From Icerya purchasi (taxonomy: Eukaryota; Arthropoda; Insecta; Hemiptera; Monophlebidae): a stretch of DNA of 64,000 nucleotides. The stretch is taken from contig CM077116.1 in assembly GCA_039619475.1 (NCBI GenBank), positions 172,761,863 to 172,825,862 of the forward strand, written 5' to 3'. Positions 26,901-34,621 of the stretch are shown piece after piece; the first letter of the stretch is position 1, and every line of letters begins with the position of its first letter. The position numbers and the translations under genes were made by a program. The notes under the pieces are model-generated. The model saw only the letters and a program-made list of their open reading frames with translations, searched no databases and was not told where the DNA came from.

Positions 26901-27418
26901 ACGTGTTTATTTGTTTCTTATTAATGGCATAGGATTCTAAAGAGAGAATAAAAAAAGTAAAGTAAGTCCCATACCCCTGAGAAGGTATTATGGATTGTGA
27001 AGTTAAGGTTCACAATGAACTAAGCCCAATGGCACTAATGAAATAGGGAGACAAGTTTCTTTCTCTCGACCACCTTTACTTTCCCCCAGATAATTCTCCG
27101 GTACCTAATTATATTTCAGATTAGGTATAAACCTGGGAGCGATTCGGATCTGAAACGAGACAAGTCTCGAATCCACGTCACTTGAAAAATATGAAACTTT
27201 TTTAAAACTTGGGATCGTTTATTGTTACGCATGATTACGCATTTTTAAGAATAGTCGCGTAACCGATTTTCCGTTTTCATTACAGAGAAGTGTTAGCGCA
27301 CAAGGATTTATTGAATGTGTTGGATAAAGTCGATTGGAAAAAGTGCGAAATATCGAAAGACATTGAACGGGATTACGTTAGAGATATCCGTGTTAAACTG
27401 TTCAATAATAAAAGGTGA
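416..27418 (+). CDS. CWF19L1: CWF19-like protein 1 (CwfJ/Drn1 family), 3' part of a multi-exon gene
   Basis: Coding exons 416-630, 5349-5470, 5696-6033, 8727-8794, 18040-18165, 19802-19966, 23942-24102 and 27286-27418 join in frame with GT-AG introns and end at TGA 27416-27418. In order they encode the end of the metallophosphatase-like N-terminal part (VAYLSG, DILLTS), the KPRYHF core, IALADFGN, the CWFC start of the CwfJ C-terminal domain 1, the HIT-like block with FERNYK and HLQLH, and the CwfJ domain 2 ending in FPLQFGREVLA and an acidic/basic tail. Family members bind spliceosomes and modulate lariat debranching (family knowledge). The 5' exons are outside the window. The first visible acceptor (416) is a choice based on protein continuity, because upstream sequence in frame is low-complexity. 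Introns range from 225 bp to 9.2 kb and are full of mobile elements. The gene is convergent with COX20. Confidence 0.9.
2376..2640 (+). repeat. tRNA-derived SINE, copy 1
   Basis: The head carries RNA polymerase III boxes: A box TAGCCTAGTGG at 2385-2395 and B box GGTTCGAGATT at 2429-2439. The body has the phrases GACCGGGACAAAGAG and TTGGTACATTGTGAACC, shared with copies at 7992, 26963 and 28402. It lies in a CWF19L1 intron. The anticodon arm is degenerate, so this is not a functional tRNA. Confidence 0.8.
2795..3217. mobile_element. Miniature inverted-repeat element with 41-bp TIRs
   Basis: 2795-2835 and 3177-3217 are inverted copies of 41 bp with about four mismatches (ends read ATATATGTGTACGTG and CACTTTGTCGA). 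The interior is non-coding, apart from a chance frame at 3021-3251. The superfamily is not assigned because the flanking duplication is masked by AT-rich sequence. Confidence 0.65.
3673..4916. mobile_element. Non-autonomous element with TA duplication and short TIRs
   Basis: The ends AGAGGGTGTTCTAGTCTAGA and (reverse complement of the right end) AGGGGGTAATTTAGTCTAGA are imperfect inverted repeats, flanked by TA at 3671-3672 and 4917-4918. The interior has three A-rich runs and a 51-codon coding-like frame on the minus strand. The TA target and length suggest a Tc1/mariner-type derivative, but this is inference. Confidence 0.5.
4282..4434 (-). pseudogene. Coding-like 51-codon remnant inside the 3.7-kb element
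   Basis: The open frame ends at TAA and has even base composition unlike its AT-rich surroundings. It encodes an arginine/glutamate-rich peptide ([20 protein letters not shown]). Similar charged repeats occur near the N-termini of some transposon proteins, but no family is assigned. No start codon is visible. Confidence 0.3.
4983..5078 (+). other. Candidate cassette exon of CWF19L1
   Basis: A 96-nt open stretch flanked by a good polypyrimidine acceptor (TTCCTTTTAG) and a GTAATT donor. It enters and leaves in phase 0, so it could be included between exons a and b without shifting the frame. It would add 32 mostly charged residues (for example [12 protein letters not shown]). Direct joining of exons a and b already gives the usual family length, so the segment may be alternatively used or a chance frame. 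Confidence 0.3.
5349..5470 (+). CDS. CWF19L1: CWF19L1 exon b
   Basis: Encodes the family hallmark [20 protein letters not shown]. The acceptor is AATATAG and the donor is TACAG|GTAATT, ending in phase 2. It joins in phase 0 to exon a. The KPRYHF-x-A and YERxPYR blocks are the most conserved part of the region between the two domains. Confidence 0.92.
5696..6033 (+). CDS. CWF19L1: CWF19L1 exon c
   Basis: Starts after CGTAG; its first base completes the arginine codon of PYR. The next acceptor AG at 5702-5703 would break the frame, which decides the start. Encodes [18 protein letters not shown] and a linker containing QYFYDLN, equivalent to the family motif FFFDLN. The donor is AAG|GTTAGT in phase 1. 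Confidence 0.92.
6659..6725 (+). mobile_element. Possible pogo-like element left end
   Basis: TACAATGGAACCTCGATTAT followed by GTGGATCAG resembles the ends of pogo/Tigger-type elements (CAGTGGAACCTCGATTATCC). No matching right end was found. Weak GATAA/AATCC motifs at 7924-7965 may be a decayed remnant. Confidence 0.35.
7992..8232 (+). repeat. tRNA-derived SINE, copy 2 (diverged)
   Basis: Same family as 2376-2640: GCGCGATAGCCTAAC head, TTTTCGGATCCAAGTC, GGTGGTCGAGAAAAAGAAAC and GTACATTATGAG in the same order. Both Pol III boxes are damaged. It lies in the intron before exon d. Confidence 0.65.
8727..8794 (+). CDS. CWF19L1: CWF19L1 exon d (start of CwfJ C-terminal domain 1)
   Basis: A 68-nt exon between TTTTTACAG and GTAAGT, encoding DDCWFC and [15 protein letters not shown]-x6-EKHLVV is the entry motif of CwfJ_C_1. 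Its two cysteines and the downstream histidine are zinc-site candidates in the family. Confidence 0.92.
8795..11850. other. CWF19L1 large intron, 5' part
   Basis: AT-rich intronic DNA with homopolymer and dinucleotide runs (notably 8990-9060, 9434-9486 and 9700-9735). The segment around 10660-10920 has less biased composition and may be an old transposon fragment, but no family was recognised. No conserved coding sequence was seen. Confidence 0.6.
9434..9486. repeat. Compound (TA)n(TG)n(TA)n microsatellite
   Basis: Consecutive dinucleotide runs of TA, TG and TA, preceded by a CGCGCACGCG stretch. Intronic. Confidence 0.95.
11967..12071 (+). pseudogene. PIF1-type helicase fragment (Walker B region)
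   Basis: Encodes [20 protein letters not shown], a close match to the Walker B block of PIF1-like helicases (IDE-x-SM-x5-L-x-x-I). No Walker A or other helicase motifs are nearby. The fragment is bracketed by direct repeats of GGGTTTATARTGAGTCA, suggesting insertion or duplication. Confidence 0.6.
12462..12968 (+). pseudogene. Endonuclease-like domain of a Helentron-type protein, one stop codon
   Basis: One frame runs through the region with a single internal TAG at 12783-12785. Blocks seen: [27 protein letters not shown] (equivalent of GDFN, Asp kept), [22 protein letters not shown], and [12 protein letters not shown] (the late histidine is present). These are the conserved steps of the endonuclease/phosphatase-type domain found at the C-terminus of Helentron proteins. 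The stop and lack of upstream helicase make it a relic. Confidence 0.6.
13084..14660. other. CWF19L1 large intron, T-rich middle part
   Basis: Pyrimidine-rich on the plus strand from 13140 to 13900. The minus strand of 13690-13900 reads like a broken, lysine/asparagine-rich coding relic (fragments resembling ENRAK..NDL of LINE ORF1), but stops and frameshifts are frequent, so no call is made. Nothing else recognised. Confidence 0.4.
14661..14757. repeat. (TA)n microsatellites
   Basis: Two TA runs separated by a poly-T stretch, intronic. Other (TA)n tracts occur at 16979-17006, 17958-17991, 34573-34621, 44638-44672 and 52237-52260. Confidence 0.9.
16574..17847. mobile_element. GTGGCTACCCAA-family element, long interrupted copy
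   Basis: The left end GGTGGCTACCCAACTGGG and right end (reverse complement) CAGAATGACCACCTAAATAG are imperfect inverted repeats. Arms of the same type bound the element at 22008-22341, and the right arms share TCAGGAAAACAGGAATTTAAAA-type sequence. A GC-rich insert with G-runs lies at about 17150-17460. The family assignment rests on that resemblance. Confidence 0.45.
18040..18165 (+). CDS. CWF19L1: CWF19L1 exon e
   Basis: Starts after GCTTACAG and encodes [10 protein letters not shown], the [13 protein letters not shown] segment of the HIT-like fold, and TTREELNE. It follows a 9.2-kb intron. Two donors are possible. GTAAAA at 18166 keeps phase 0 with the next exon; GTATCC at 18156 does not, so the former was chosen. 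Confidence 0.85.
18181..19801. other. CWF19L1 intron between exons e and f
   Basis: No repeat family or exon recognised. The stretch TTTAG-ATTTTGAAGC...TTCG|GTAAGT at 19707-19743 has exon-like splice sites, but its phase does not fit the neighbours. Confidence 0.5.
19802..19966 (+). CDS. CWF19L1: CWF19L1 exon f (HIT-like histidine motif)
   Basis: Encodes [20 protein letters not shown], the most diagnostic block of the family. Here the motif reads H-L-Q-L-H, closer to the HIT triad than the HLQLQ I recall for vertebrate members. Acceptor TTGTTTAG, donor TTG|GTACGT. A tRNA-derived SINE begins only about 40 bp downstream of the donor. Confidence 0.9.
20007..20737 (+). repeat. Second tRNA-derived SINE type, split by a hAT element
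   Basis: A box TGGCCCAGTGG at 20013-20023 and B box GGTTCGATACC at 20057-20067. The anticodon loop lacks the invariant T, so this is a SINE head rather than a tRNA gene. The unit is flanked by ATATATGTGTGTGT on both sides (from 19989 and at 20738-20751), a plausible but low-complexity target duplication. It ends near a small hairpin (CTAATTC/GAATTAG at about 20676-20697). Removing the nested hAT element leaves about 410 bp. Confidence 0.6.
20277..20588. mobile_element. hAT-type miniature element nested in SINE
   Basis: Inverted ends TAGTGATGTGCGATTTCGAA and TAGTGATGGGCAACTTCGAA (reverse complement of the right end) are flanked by a perfect 8-bp duplication ATTGGTAC at 20269-20276 and 20589-20596. 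The 312-bp interior holds two direct copies of a segment of about 50 bp beginning AGTATTCGTTAAACATCGAC (20344 and 20461). No transposase. Confidence 0.88.
22008..22341. mobile_element. GTGGCTACCCAA-family short element
   Basis: The ends CAGAATGGCTACCCAATC and CATGGTGGCTACTCAAAT (reverse complement of the right end) form imperfect inverted repeats around about 300 bp of non-coding DNA with repeated CCGGGAA motifs. The CA start and size suggest a hAT-type miniature element. The 8-bp flanks do not match clearly. Confidence 0.5.
22342..23941. other. CWF19L1 intron, part before exon g
   Basis: 22370-22680 is a region of repeated short A-runs (TTAGAAA, GTAAAAAA). A C-run sits at 23541-23552 beside CTCTCTCT. 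No gene or family recognised. Confidence 0.5.
23942..24102 (+). CDS. CWF19L1: CWF19L1 exon g (CwfJ C-terminal domain 2)
   Basis: Encodes [17 protein letters not shown] and HFPLQFGR, the start of CwfJ_C_2. Joins in phase 0 to exon f and ends in phase 2 (AG|GTACCT), splitting the arginine codon of the FGREVLA motif. Confidence 0.92.
24532..24660 (+). pseudogene. Possible MULE-type transposase scrap
   Basis: An open frame encodes [20 protein letters not shown], resembling the R-T-NN-x-EA/ES-x-H-x-x-F block near the C-terminus of MULE-like proteins, followed by LNIDLS. The histidine is replaced and nothing upstream matches. Confidence 0.3.
24976..25285 (-). pseudogene. Non-LTR retrotransposon (Jockey/CR1-like) C-terminal fragment
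   Basis: The minus strand encodes MWNPVSS in one frame, then after a shift [36 protein letters not shown] and [15 protein letters not shown]. The W-x-P...RIE-x-IQ-x-x-FL-x-YL step and the later NCP...RVP step are typical of the region after the reverse transcriptase in insect LINEs. No catalytic region is present. Confidence 0.65.
25578..25670. repeat. Near-perfect inverted repeat (hairpin)
   Basis: Arms of about 40 nt (left ending ACCATCATCAGAA, right beginning TTCTGATGATGGT) surround a loop of about 10 nt, with matching CGGAAAG/CTTTCCG and TTAACG/CGTTAA steps further out. Intronic. It may be a palindromic element end. Confidence 0.7.
26963..27195 (-). repeat. tRNA-derived SINE, copy 3 (reverse)
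   Basis: Reverse complement of the family at 2376-2640: GTGAACC/GGTTCAC, GACCACC and GATCCGAATCGCTC phrases in reverse order, ending at the degenerate B box TTCGAGACTTG. It sits between exon g and the terminal exon of CWF19L1. Confidence 0.7.
27286..27418 (+). CDS. CWF19L1: CWF19L1 terminal exon
   Basis: Follows CATTACAG. It completes FGREVLA and encodes [16 protein letters not shown] and a basic C-terminus before TGA, matching family length at this end. A SINE copy in reverse orientation ends about 90 bp upstream of the acceptor. Confidence 0.92.
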
Positions 27419-27842
27419 TGGAAGGCGACGGTAATGTCGGACAGTTTCTGCTACTATTCAGTCGAGCATTTTTATGCCTTCGCGTGTTTCTTTTTTTAAA
27501 TTCATCGTATTTATAAATAAATTAATATCGTACGAATTTAGCGCGCGATTACATTTATTTATTATATAAGAGTGTTCAGTCTTTCTACTATTATACCGTG
27601 TAACGTTTAATTGTATAGCTAAATTTTATATGTATTTATTTATTTTTATTTTTTTTTTTTGTTAATTAACATCGTGATCTAATAATTTATGTCGATAATT
27701 GAGCGTCAAATAAATATGAAAAAAATAAAAATTTTAAATACTCAATTTCATTACGACAAAACACATATCATATAAAGTTAATTTTACACACATATATATA
27801 TATATAAATACATTTAATTTTACAGGTAATAAAATCTGATGA
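27419..27842. other. Convergent 3' UTR space between CWF19L1 and COX20
   Basis: 424 bp separate the two facing stop codons. AATAAA-type signals for the plus gene occur at 27516 and again near 27710. Reverse-complement AATAAA runs for the minus gene occur near 27630-27650. The 3' UTRs therefore probably overlap. A short (TA)n tract lies near 27790-27805. Confidence 0.6.
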
Positions 27843-28335
27843 CTATTGTACGGTATCAAAGGAATCAATGTGATCGTAAGTTTCTCCTGTTTTCTTTTTC
27901 AGCTCTAGCGACAGCTTGTACAACTCCACTTCTTTCAAGTAATAGTCATACCGCAAATAGGACCTGCGTTAAAAATACATGTCCACTATAACTTTGAAAT
28001 GTTCAATCATTTTATATTCGTAAGTTTTGGAAAAACCAAAATTTATAGTTAGTTCCGTAAATTCGGATTAATATTTTAGTATCGATTAACGCGGTAATAT
28101 ACCCTAAAAAAGAGAGAAAAAAATGTTCAAATTTTTTAAAAATAAAAAATCTCGCCTACCAGTATGACATAGTTACAGCCACAAAAGTTCCCATTCCAAC
28201 ATGAGCAGCTAATCTAGGTTTACTAGTGAACAAAAAAAATAAGATCATTGAACCGACTCCAATCGAAATTCCAGTTAGTCCGGCCGTTCGAATAAACGGT
28301 ATGCTCATAATATCTCTACCGAAGATCGAAACACC
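27843..28335 (-). CDS. COX20: COX20-like cytochrome c oxidase assembly factor, two 3' exons
   Basis: Exons 28335-28160 and 27963-27843 (minus) are joined through a TG|G tryptophan codon and end at TAG. Together they encode about 98 residues: SIFGRD and IPFIR, a first hydrophobic helix ending in FLFTSKPRL, a second hydrophobic helix (AHVGMGTFVAVTMSYW), then YLRYDYYLKEVE and a charged tail. The FTS-R loop between two helices and the W-x-x-x-RY-x-Y step are typical of COX20/FAM36A, a mitochondrial inner-membrane chaperone for COX2 (family knowledge). The acceptor of the first visible exon follows an in-frame TAG, so at least one upstream exon with the start codon is missing. Confidence 0.85.
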
Positions 28336-28401
28336 CTACGTAACGTTGCAACATTTCAAATACGTTAAATACAATACAACGTAAAACTTACATTAATTTA
28401 A

Positions 28402-28545
28402 GTATAACGTGTCCCATGCCCTTGGCGGATGTCGGGCACTATGCTTAAAGTCACAATGTACCAAGCTTAATGGATTTGAAAAGAATATTAGAAACCAGTT
28501 CCTTTTTCCCGGTCATCTTTACTTCCATAAATTTGCCTGGTAAAT
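28402..28545 (-). repeat. tRNA-derived SINE, truncated copy 4 (reverse)
   Basis: Contains the reverse-oriented 3' part of the SINE family: CCCATGCCCTTGG, GTCACAATGTACCAAGC and CCGGTCATCTTTACTTCC. It lies about 70 bp upstream (minus sense) of the COX20 exon acceptor. The head is missing. Confidence 0.6.
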
Positions 28546-31500
28546 TTTATATAAACATATACATATATTATATATATTCACGTAATGTCTCATTTATTTT
28601 ACAACCCGAGAAAATCCAAACGTTTTGTGAAACGCTATACACACAACTTTTACCGAGTAGTAGACGTGGTCATAAAAGTCTATTCTGCATAACAAACTGG
28701 TGTTCGAACGAGGGAAATCACTGTGCCAAAAAATGTGCGATTCTTATATTTTTGTTTTCAATCGTATGCAACCGTTACTAAACGAAGTTCACCTATTTCC
28801 CGGTGCCTAATAACTCGGTACCAAGAGAATCACTGATAATTTTCGAAGAAATTTTTCCGCGAAACCAAGAACAAAAGTGAACTTACCCCGGCAAAGTTTA
28901 ATGAAATATCCAACAAAAAAAAAAAAGTCGCAGCTAAACCTAACGTATCCGTTTAAAAATTAGCGTTACAATTTAAAATCCATTGTTCTGCTACTCATTC
29001 TCGAAAGCATCTGAATTATGTTGTCACTACGCTACGGACTGAAAACTCCCGATCTGCCACGCCATTTACCGACCCGTTCACAACCTTAGCACATCAGAAT
29101 GGTATTCAGTTTTTAAACAATGTGTTTTTTGAAGAAACACGAAGCTGGTTTCATTGCACACGAGATAATACACGTAACCACTAATTTTGGTAAAGAACTC
29201 CCTCATTTACCGAAGCAATAATAATCATTCGAAAAAAATCAGCATTTTCTACGGCGTATCACGAAAAAGAAATTGTTGGACCACCACTTTTTTATCACAT
29301 CGGTGATTGCAGCTATATACCATCATGATATTGCAATTCATCGCATTGGTTCCAACAGAATGAGGTACTTGCGCGTGTTGTACACGAAGCACGTCACACT
29401 TATTAACGAATTTTTTAATAAAAAGGTAAGAAGTAAAGAATTTTTGGCCTTCGCGTAGTTCAATCTTCAGCCGACTTTTTTGCGGGGACACAAAAAATCG
29501 CCTGTTCCGAGACCTAGTTGTTATATCAATAAAAGGCTTGAAATACCGAATTATTCGCGAAATTAACACTACAACGCCCCATAAACTTCGGTTGCTGTAT
29601 TTCGAAATCTTATTACCGCGCCAAAATGGATATTTCAAAACAGAAATATTTTCAACACCTACAATGTAGTTTTTAGTCAGATTTTTAGCGTTATTGTAAA
29701 TAAAATTGATTCGTGTGCTTGTTTTTATTGGGAGGGGGGGTGCAAAAAAAAATGAAACAGCCGTAAAATTAAACATGATTAATGCGGATAAAATTTAACA
29801 TTTGGAAAAAACTATTAAATAATTACTAACGAAAGAAGAAACATTAAATAAGCCAATGGTTTCTTCCAATTCCGGTCGATTTTTCTTTATTTAATTCCAG
29901 TTAATATGATTTTGGGGATTTATAAGTGAGCAGTCTGTTAAATTTTTAAAGCACGTTTCGTTACTGTCGACTTTCATAAAAACATATACACGTAAATTTC
30001 TTTTAATATATTAATAATTTTCTGACTTTCACGCTGAATTAGTGATATTTAACTACACTTCTCCTCACAAAGGGAGTACTGCTTTACACTCTGAAAAATA
30101 CGCCCTCTTTAGTTTCAAAAAAAGAAAAGTACACCTATAGAAATGTTAAAAAACTCTAAACTCTTATCTGTACGTCAGCGTATAAATCATGAAAACAACA
30201 TAAACCCCAAAAAGTGATTGATTAAAATTAAAAATAATCGGCGTGCCTAAGGCTTTTCAGTAAAAATTGAATATTAGTCGCAATGTTTTTACGCTTGGAG
30301 AATATGTTTTTTCAACCTCAGAAATCAAATTCTGATTTTAAAAACCCGATTTTAAAAGAATTTCTTTTCGCTTAAAAACCAACTGAGCACATAAACAAAC
30401 ACAAAGGGACAAAAATTCCGGAAATGAAAATAAATACGCGTTACCGTTAACAACTTAAAGCTACTCTTAACGGATTGTTTATTTAGAGATTTCTGGTTTT
30501 TCTTTATTTTTTCGAAATATTACACGCTCACAAGTCGGTATTTAAAGTGCACCTTTATCACGATAAACGAGGTTTACAGCCAATTTAGAGTTGGAAAAAC
30601 TGTAACTCGCGCGCCGAATTTATTGTCAGTGACTTAAACATGAAATTCGAAATGAAACGTGTTAAACTTCACGATACAGAAATGTGTAACTAAATATTCG
30701 GCTAAATTATAATTATAATTGAGCAGCAACAGTAAATCATCGAAAGAACCAAGAATGGTCGATTGCAATACCATTCAGTATAACCAATCAATCATACTCG
30801 GTCACTATGAGGACGTAATGAAAGGAGGAGCAAAAACAAGTTAACTTGTGCTTATAGAGCTATAATGAGGATTTTTACAGAACGGGAAAGAAAGAAAAAG
30901 TTTAGGCGTATAAGAGTATAATTTCATCAGACAACCTGGTATGCAAGAAAATTCCCACCAGAAATAGTCGTTCGTTTGCTTTTACTGTTCGTAGCTGTTA
31001 CATAATTTTATGTCACTTATTTTGTTAATAGCGCATTTTCATTTTATAATTTGCGAATTACTTGTTAATTTTATAATCCCTCTTGCGGCAGATTTCAATT
31101 TACTTTTGTTTTCAGCGAAATATCAAAATATATTGAAAAATGTATAACCTGATACAGTAAAAGAAAACTCTATTAATTAACCGTTTTATTTCGTTATTTT
31201 CCTTTTGATTAACTACTTAACACGGCTCTTTGAAGAACCAATGTAATTGTAAGTTCGCACTATTAAAAACGGTTTTAAACTGTAGCTGATTATTTTTTAA
31301 AATTACGTGTGTCTTCAAAATCACAGTCTTTATGTAATAATTTTAGTGAATGTCTAAATCTTTTTTATTAGGAACTATTTTTTAAGTTTATTGTATTTTT
31401 TCGGCAACTGTTTATCAGATTTAGGGGAAACGACATATTCAGAGCTAATCATCTACTTTTTATGAGACGATAGCTTAAACTTGTAAATTTATAAAATTGT

Positions 31501-33207
31501 ACTAATTTTCAAAAAAAAAAAGTATTCGAATATTGGAAGAGAATGGTTATACGAGGGTTAAACGGAAAACATTCAGAGTAACCAAATGTTTTGGAGAAAT
31601 ATAACATCTTCTGAAAATAAACAACGCACCAAGAAGACAAGCTACAGTGACAGTGGTCGATCAACTGAAAAAAACCTGATTAGACTGCAGCAAAACAGTC
31701 AAAATGTAAAGGATTGAAAACATATAATTTTTACTTGTTTACATAATTTCTTTGTTTTTTAAATCTTTTCTTTACTTTTAAATTTTTATTTTCGCCACTC
31801 GCGCTGTTCGGAATTTGTAGCAATAATAATAAAATGATTTGACATTTTCACTGCTACTGATTTCTTACTAAGTAATAACAGTACTTTTCAAATTAAAGGG
31901 AATATAATGTTTTGTTTTTATTGAAGTTTCTTAACTACGCGCATCACTATATCTTAGTGAAAAAACTATTTCCTAAATGTTTATATATCGTTTGATGTCT
32001 TTTTAATATTATAAAGAAGTACTGAATGCAAAAAAAAAAAAGAGAAAGAAAAAAGGAATTTTCGATTTCTACAATCCAGAGGTCTTAAGATATAATCAAA
32101 GAAATGCACAAATACACATGAAATGAAATTATTCTTTTCACACCTCCAAACTGTAAATGAGAGAACCGGTATATTAAATTTTATTGTGAATGTTTTGTTT
32201 ATAAAAATTATATACAAATTTGTGTACGTTTTGTACGTTCCCATATACAATAATAGATTAAATATCTTCAATAAATTCTTAACATTAAAAAGTGTGAACC
32301 GTAATAATAATTCTGTAAATCCAAACTGTATTATTGTGGGTTACCGATAAAAAGTGAGATAAAAATGAATACGAAACAGTCGGAAATTTAACGTATTCCA
32401 GTTTATCCGATTTTAGGTGGAGTCAACTTCACCATGACTGATCCATCTGAATAAATCTAAAATGATATTGTTCAGGACTAACGGTTAAATAAATATTTAT
32501 TTCGTTACATCACTGCTCGATGACTTGTTTTTGATACTAATTTAAATCAGTATGTTGCGTCGGAATGTGAACTAATAGAACAATAAAATGTGTATAAAAA
32601 GAAGATAAAAGCTACGCATGAATAAAAAAAAACTTAAAAATTTCACAATACACAATATACGTTTTGACTTTGATAACTAATACAGAACTCTGTATTTGTG
32701 ATTAATCTAATTGTTTTCAGTTCACAAGGTGTTCATTCATAAACCTAATTACTCACAACTGTTTTCTACAGGTGAATTATCTGAATGTAAAAATATATAA
32801 ACATAAGTCGTTACTAACGCTGCCTTTTGAAAAAGACTTTTTTTCAATTTTTTGTTTTATGCAGAAAATAAATATTTTATTTTGGAACTCTTTTGACCTG
32901 GAACTGAATAAATAAAAACTTTTTAATATAAAAAAAATCGATTTCCTTATTCGTCTATATTTTATGGTTTGTACATATTCTCTTCGGGTTAACGGACTCT
33001 ATTTAAATACGTCTCGAGAATCTATAGGCAGTTTTAAGTAGTCCGTTAAAATACTTATTTTTCGATATAATGAACATTTGCCATTAGTGATTTTATTTTT
33101 TCGCTTTAACAATAATGTACGGAAAAAATTAGAAATATAATTAGCCAAATGAATTTTAATTAGTAGTTTTTGCACAAAACTTGTGGTAACAGCAAATTAT
33201 TTAAGTA
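28546..33207. other. Gene-poor stretch upstream of COX20
   Basis: Mixed composition up to about 30.8 kb, then AT-rich. The longest frame is 29249-29776 (minus, 175 codons), with no recognisable domain. Its even base use suggests a transposon fragment. 31550-31720 has a less biased stretch, also unassigned. The COX20 promoter and first exon should lie in the first part of this region, but no start exon could be identified. Confidence 0.4.
28888..28960 (-). other. Possible COX20 upstream exon
   Basis: On the minus strand a strong donor GTAAGT at 28886-28881 follows GCCGG. The preceding reading frame, phase-compatible with the COX20 exon, runs back to a TAA without any ATG and includes a 12-T run. 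It may be a 5' UTR exon or a chance donor. No convincing start-codon exon was found upstream. Confidence 0.2.
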
Positions 33208-33209
33208 TA

Positions 33210-34533
33210 CACAGTGCGTCCCGTAAGTTTTGAGACTGAGTCTATAAACTATACAAAAAAAAATACTAAAATTTTTTCAACACGATTTTTATTCAAAATA
33301 GGCTCCATTAGACTGTATACATTTGTTTGCGCGATCCTCCAACCTTTTCATACCTTTCAAAAACGCGTCGCTTGGAATATCGTTGAGGTTCCTCGTCACA
33401 GCTTCTTGAATCTCAGGAATCGATGCAAAATGTTTTCCTGTCAGGGTCATTTTTAGTTTGGGAAACAGGAAATAGTCCGGTGGACTCATATCCAGCGAAT
33501 AAGGCGGGTGGTGCAACACGGGAACCGATTTTTTTGCCAAAAACTGAACGTTAATCGCTGCGGTGTGTGCTGGAGCGTTGTCGTGTAACAGGAAAAAAGA
33601 TCGATTTCTCCACAAATTCGGCCTGACGCACGCAATTCTTTTACAAAGGCGATCTAGAACTTGCTGATAGAATGCAGCATTGACAGTAACACCTTGAGGA
33701 ACCAATTCTTTGTGAACAATTCCTTTTGAATCAAAGAACACGATAAGCATTGTTTTTACTTTGGACTTTTGAAATCGCAATTTTTTGGGTCGCGGGGAAT
33801 TTTTTCCACACCATTCCGCACTTTGCCTCTTCGTTTCAGGGTCATATGCAAAACACCAACTTTCGTCACCTGTAATTATGCTTTCAAGAAAATTCGGATC
33901 GGCTTCAATCATTTCGAGAAGGTCTCGCGCATGAAAGACGCGTTGTTCTTGTTGCTCAGCTGTCAGAGCATGTGGAACGAAGCGCGCGCAAATCTTCCGT
34001 TTTTGTAAATTGTTTCGAATAATGCGTTGAACGATGGATTTAGGGATTCCAGTTTCTTCTTCTACCAACCTACACCCCGCACTTCGATTCTCTATCAAGA
34101 AATCGGCAACACGAGCGATGTTTTCATCTGTTTTCGTTGTGCATGGTCTCCCACCTCTCTCTTCATCTTTGATGCACTCCCTACCCGAAGTAAACGAATT
34201 AAACCACCGAAATACAGTAGCACGAGACAAAGTAGACTCAGCATAAGCCACTTTCATCATTTCGAATGTTTCCGTCGCACTTTTACCCGCTTTCCAACAA
34301 AACTTAATCGCTGCGCGTTGTTCGAGATTTGTTTCCATTTTAAAGTTATGACAACACTGCCAACAGTATGTCACGCGCACAGTCACCAAACCGAGACTAA
34401 TCATCCGATCGACTTGAAACTTGGTATGAAAGGGTGAGAAGGATGTAGTAAGAAGTTCCTAAAATTTCATGAAGATAGCTCTACTTGTTTCGATTCTATA
34501 CTCGTAGTCTTAAAACTTACGGGACGCACTGTG
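33210..34533 (-). mobile_element. Complete mariner transposon
   Basis: 1324 bp bounded by inverted repeats beginning CACAGTGCGTCCCGTAAGTT at both ends (identical for at least 22 bp) and flanked by TA at 33208-33209 and 34534-34535. It contains one uninterrupted transposase frame. Length, target site and structure all match full-length mariners. Confidence 0.95.
33289..34338 (-). CDS. Mariner transposase, DD34D, apparently intact
   Basis: 349 codons from the METNLEQRAAIK methionine; 22 in-frame codons upstream are probably untranslated, because family members start here. The helix-turn-helix N-terminal half includes TVFRWFNSF and ERGGRP. The linker has FVPHALT in place of the usual WVPHEL. 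The catalytic aspartates are D158 (TGDESW), D253 (LHDNAPAH) and D288 (PPDYFLFPKLK), with 34 residues between the last two. The block before D288 reads YSLDMSP, a variant of YSPDLAP. There are no stops or frameshifts, so it may encode active enzyme that cuts and pastes its own ends. Composition is more GC-rich than the flanks. Confidence 0.95.
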   Translation of the reverse strand: METNLEQRAAIKFCWKAGKSATETFEMMKVAYAESTLSRATVFRWFNSFTSGRECIKDEERGGRPCTTKTDENIARVADFLIENRSAGCRLVEEETGIPKSIVQRIIRNNLQKRKICARFVPHALTAEQQEQRVFHARDLLEMIEADPNFLESIITGDESWCFAYDPETKRQSAEWCGKNSPRPKKLRFQKSKVKTMLIVFFDSKGIVHKELVPQGVTVNAAFYQQVLDRLCKRIACVRPNLWRNRSFFLLHDNAPAHTAAINVQFLAKKSVPVLHHPPYSLDMSPPDYFLFPKLKMTLTGKHFASIPEIQEAVTRNLNDIPSDAFLKGMKRLEDRANKCIQSNGAYFE

Positions 34534-34535
34534 TA

Positions 34536-34570
34536 TATATTAACTGTTGTATTATTATAATTACATTTTA

Positions 34571-34621
<51 letters not shown>

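Noticed and set aside
33769..34437. Plus-strand ORFs across the mariner
   Set aside because: Shadows of the transposase frame.
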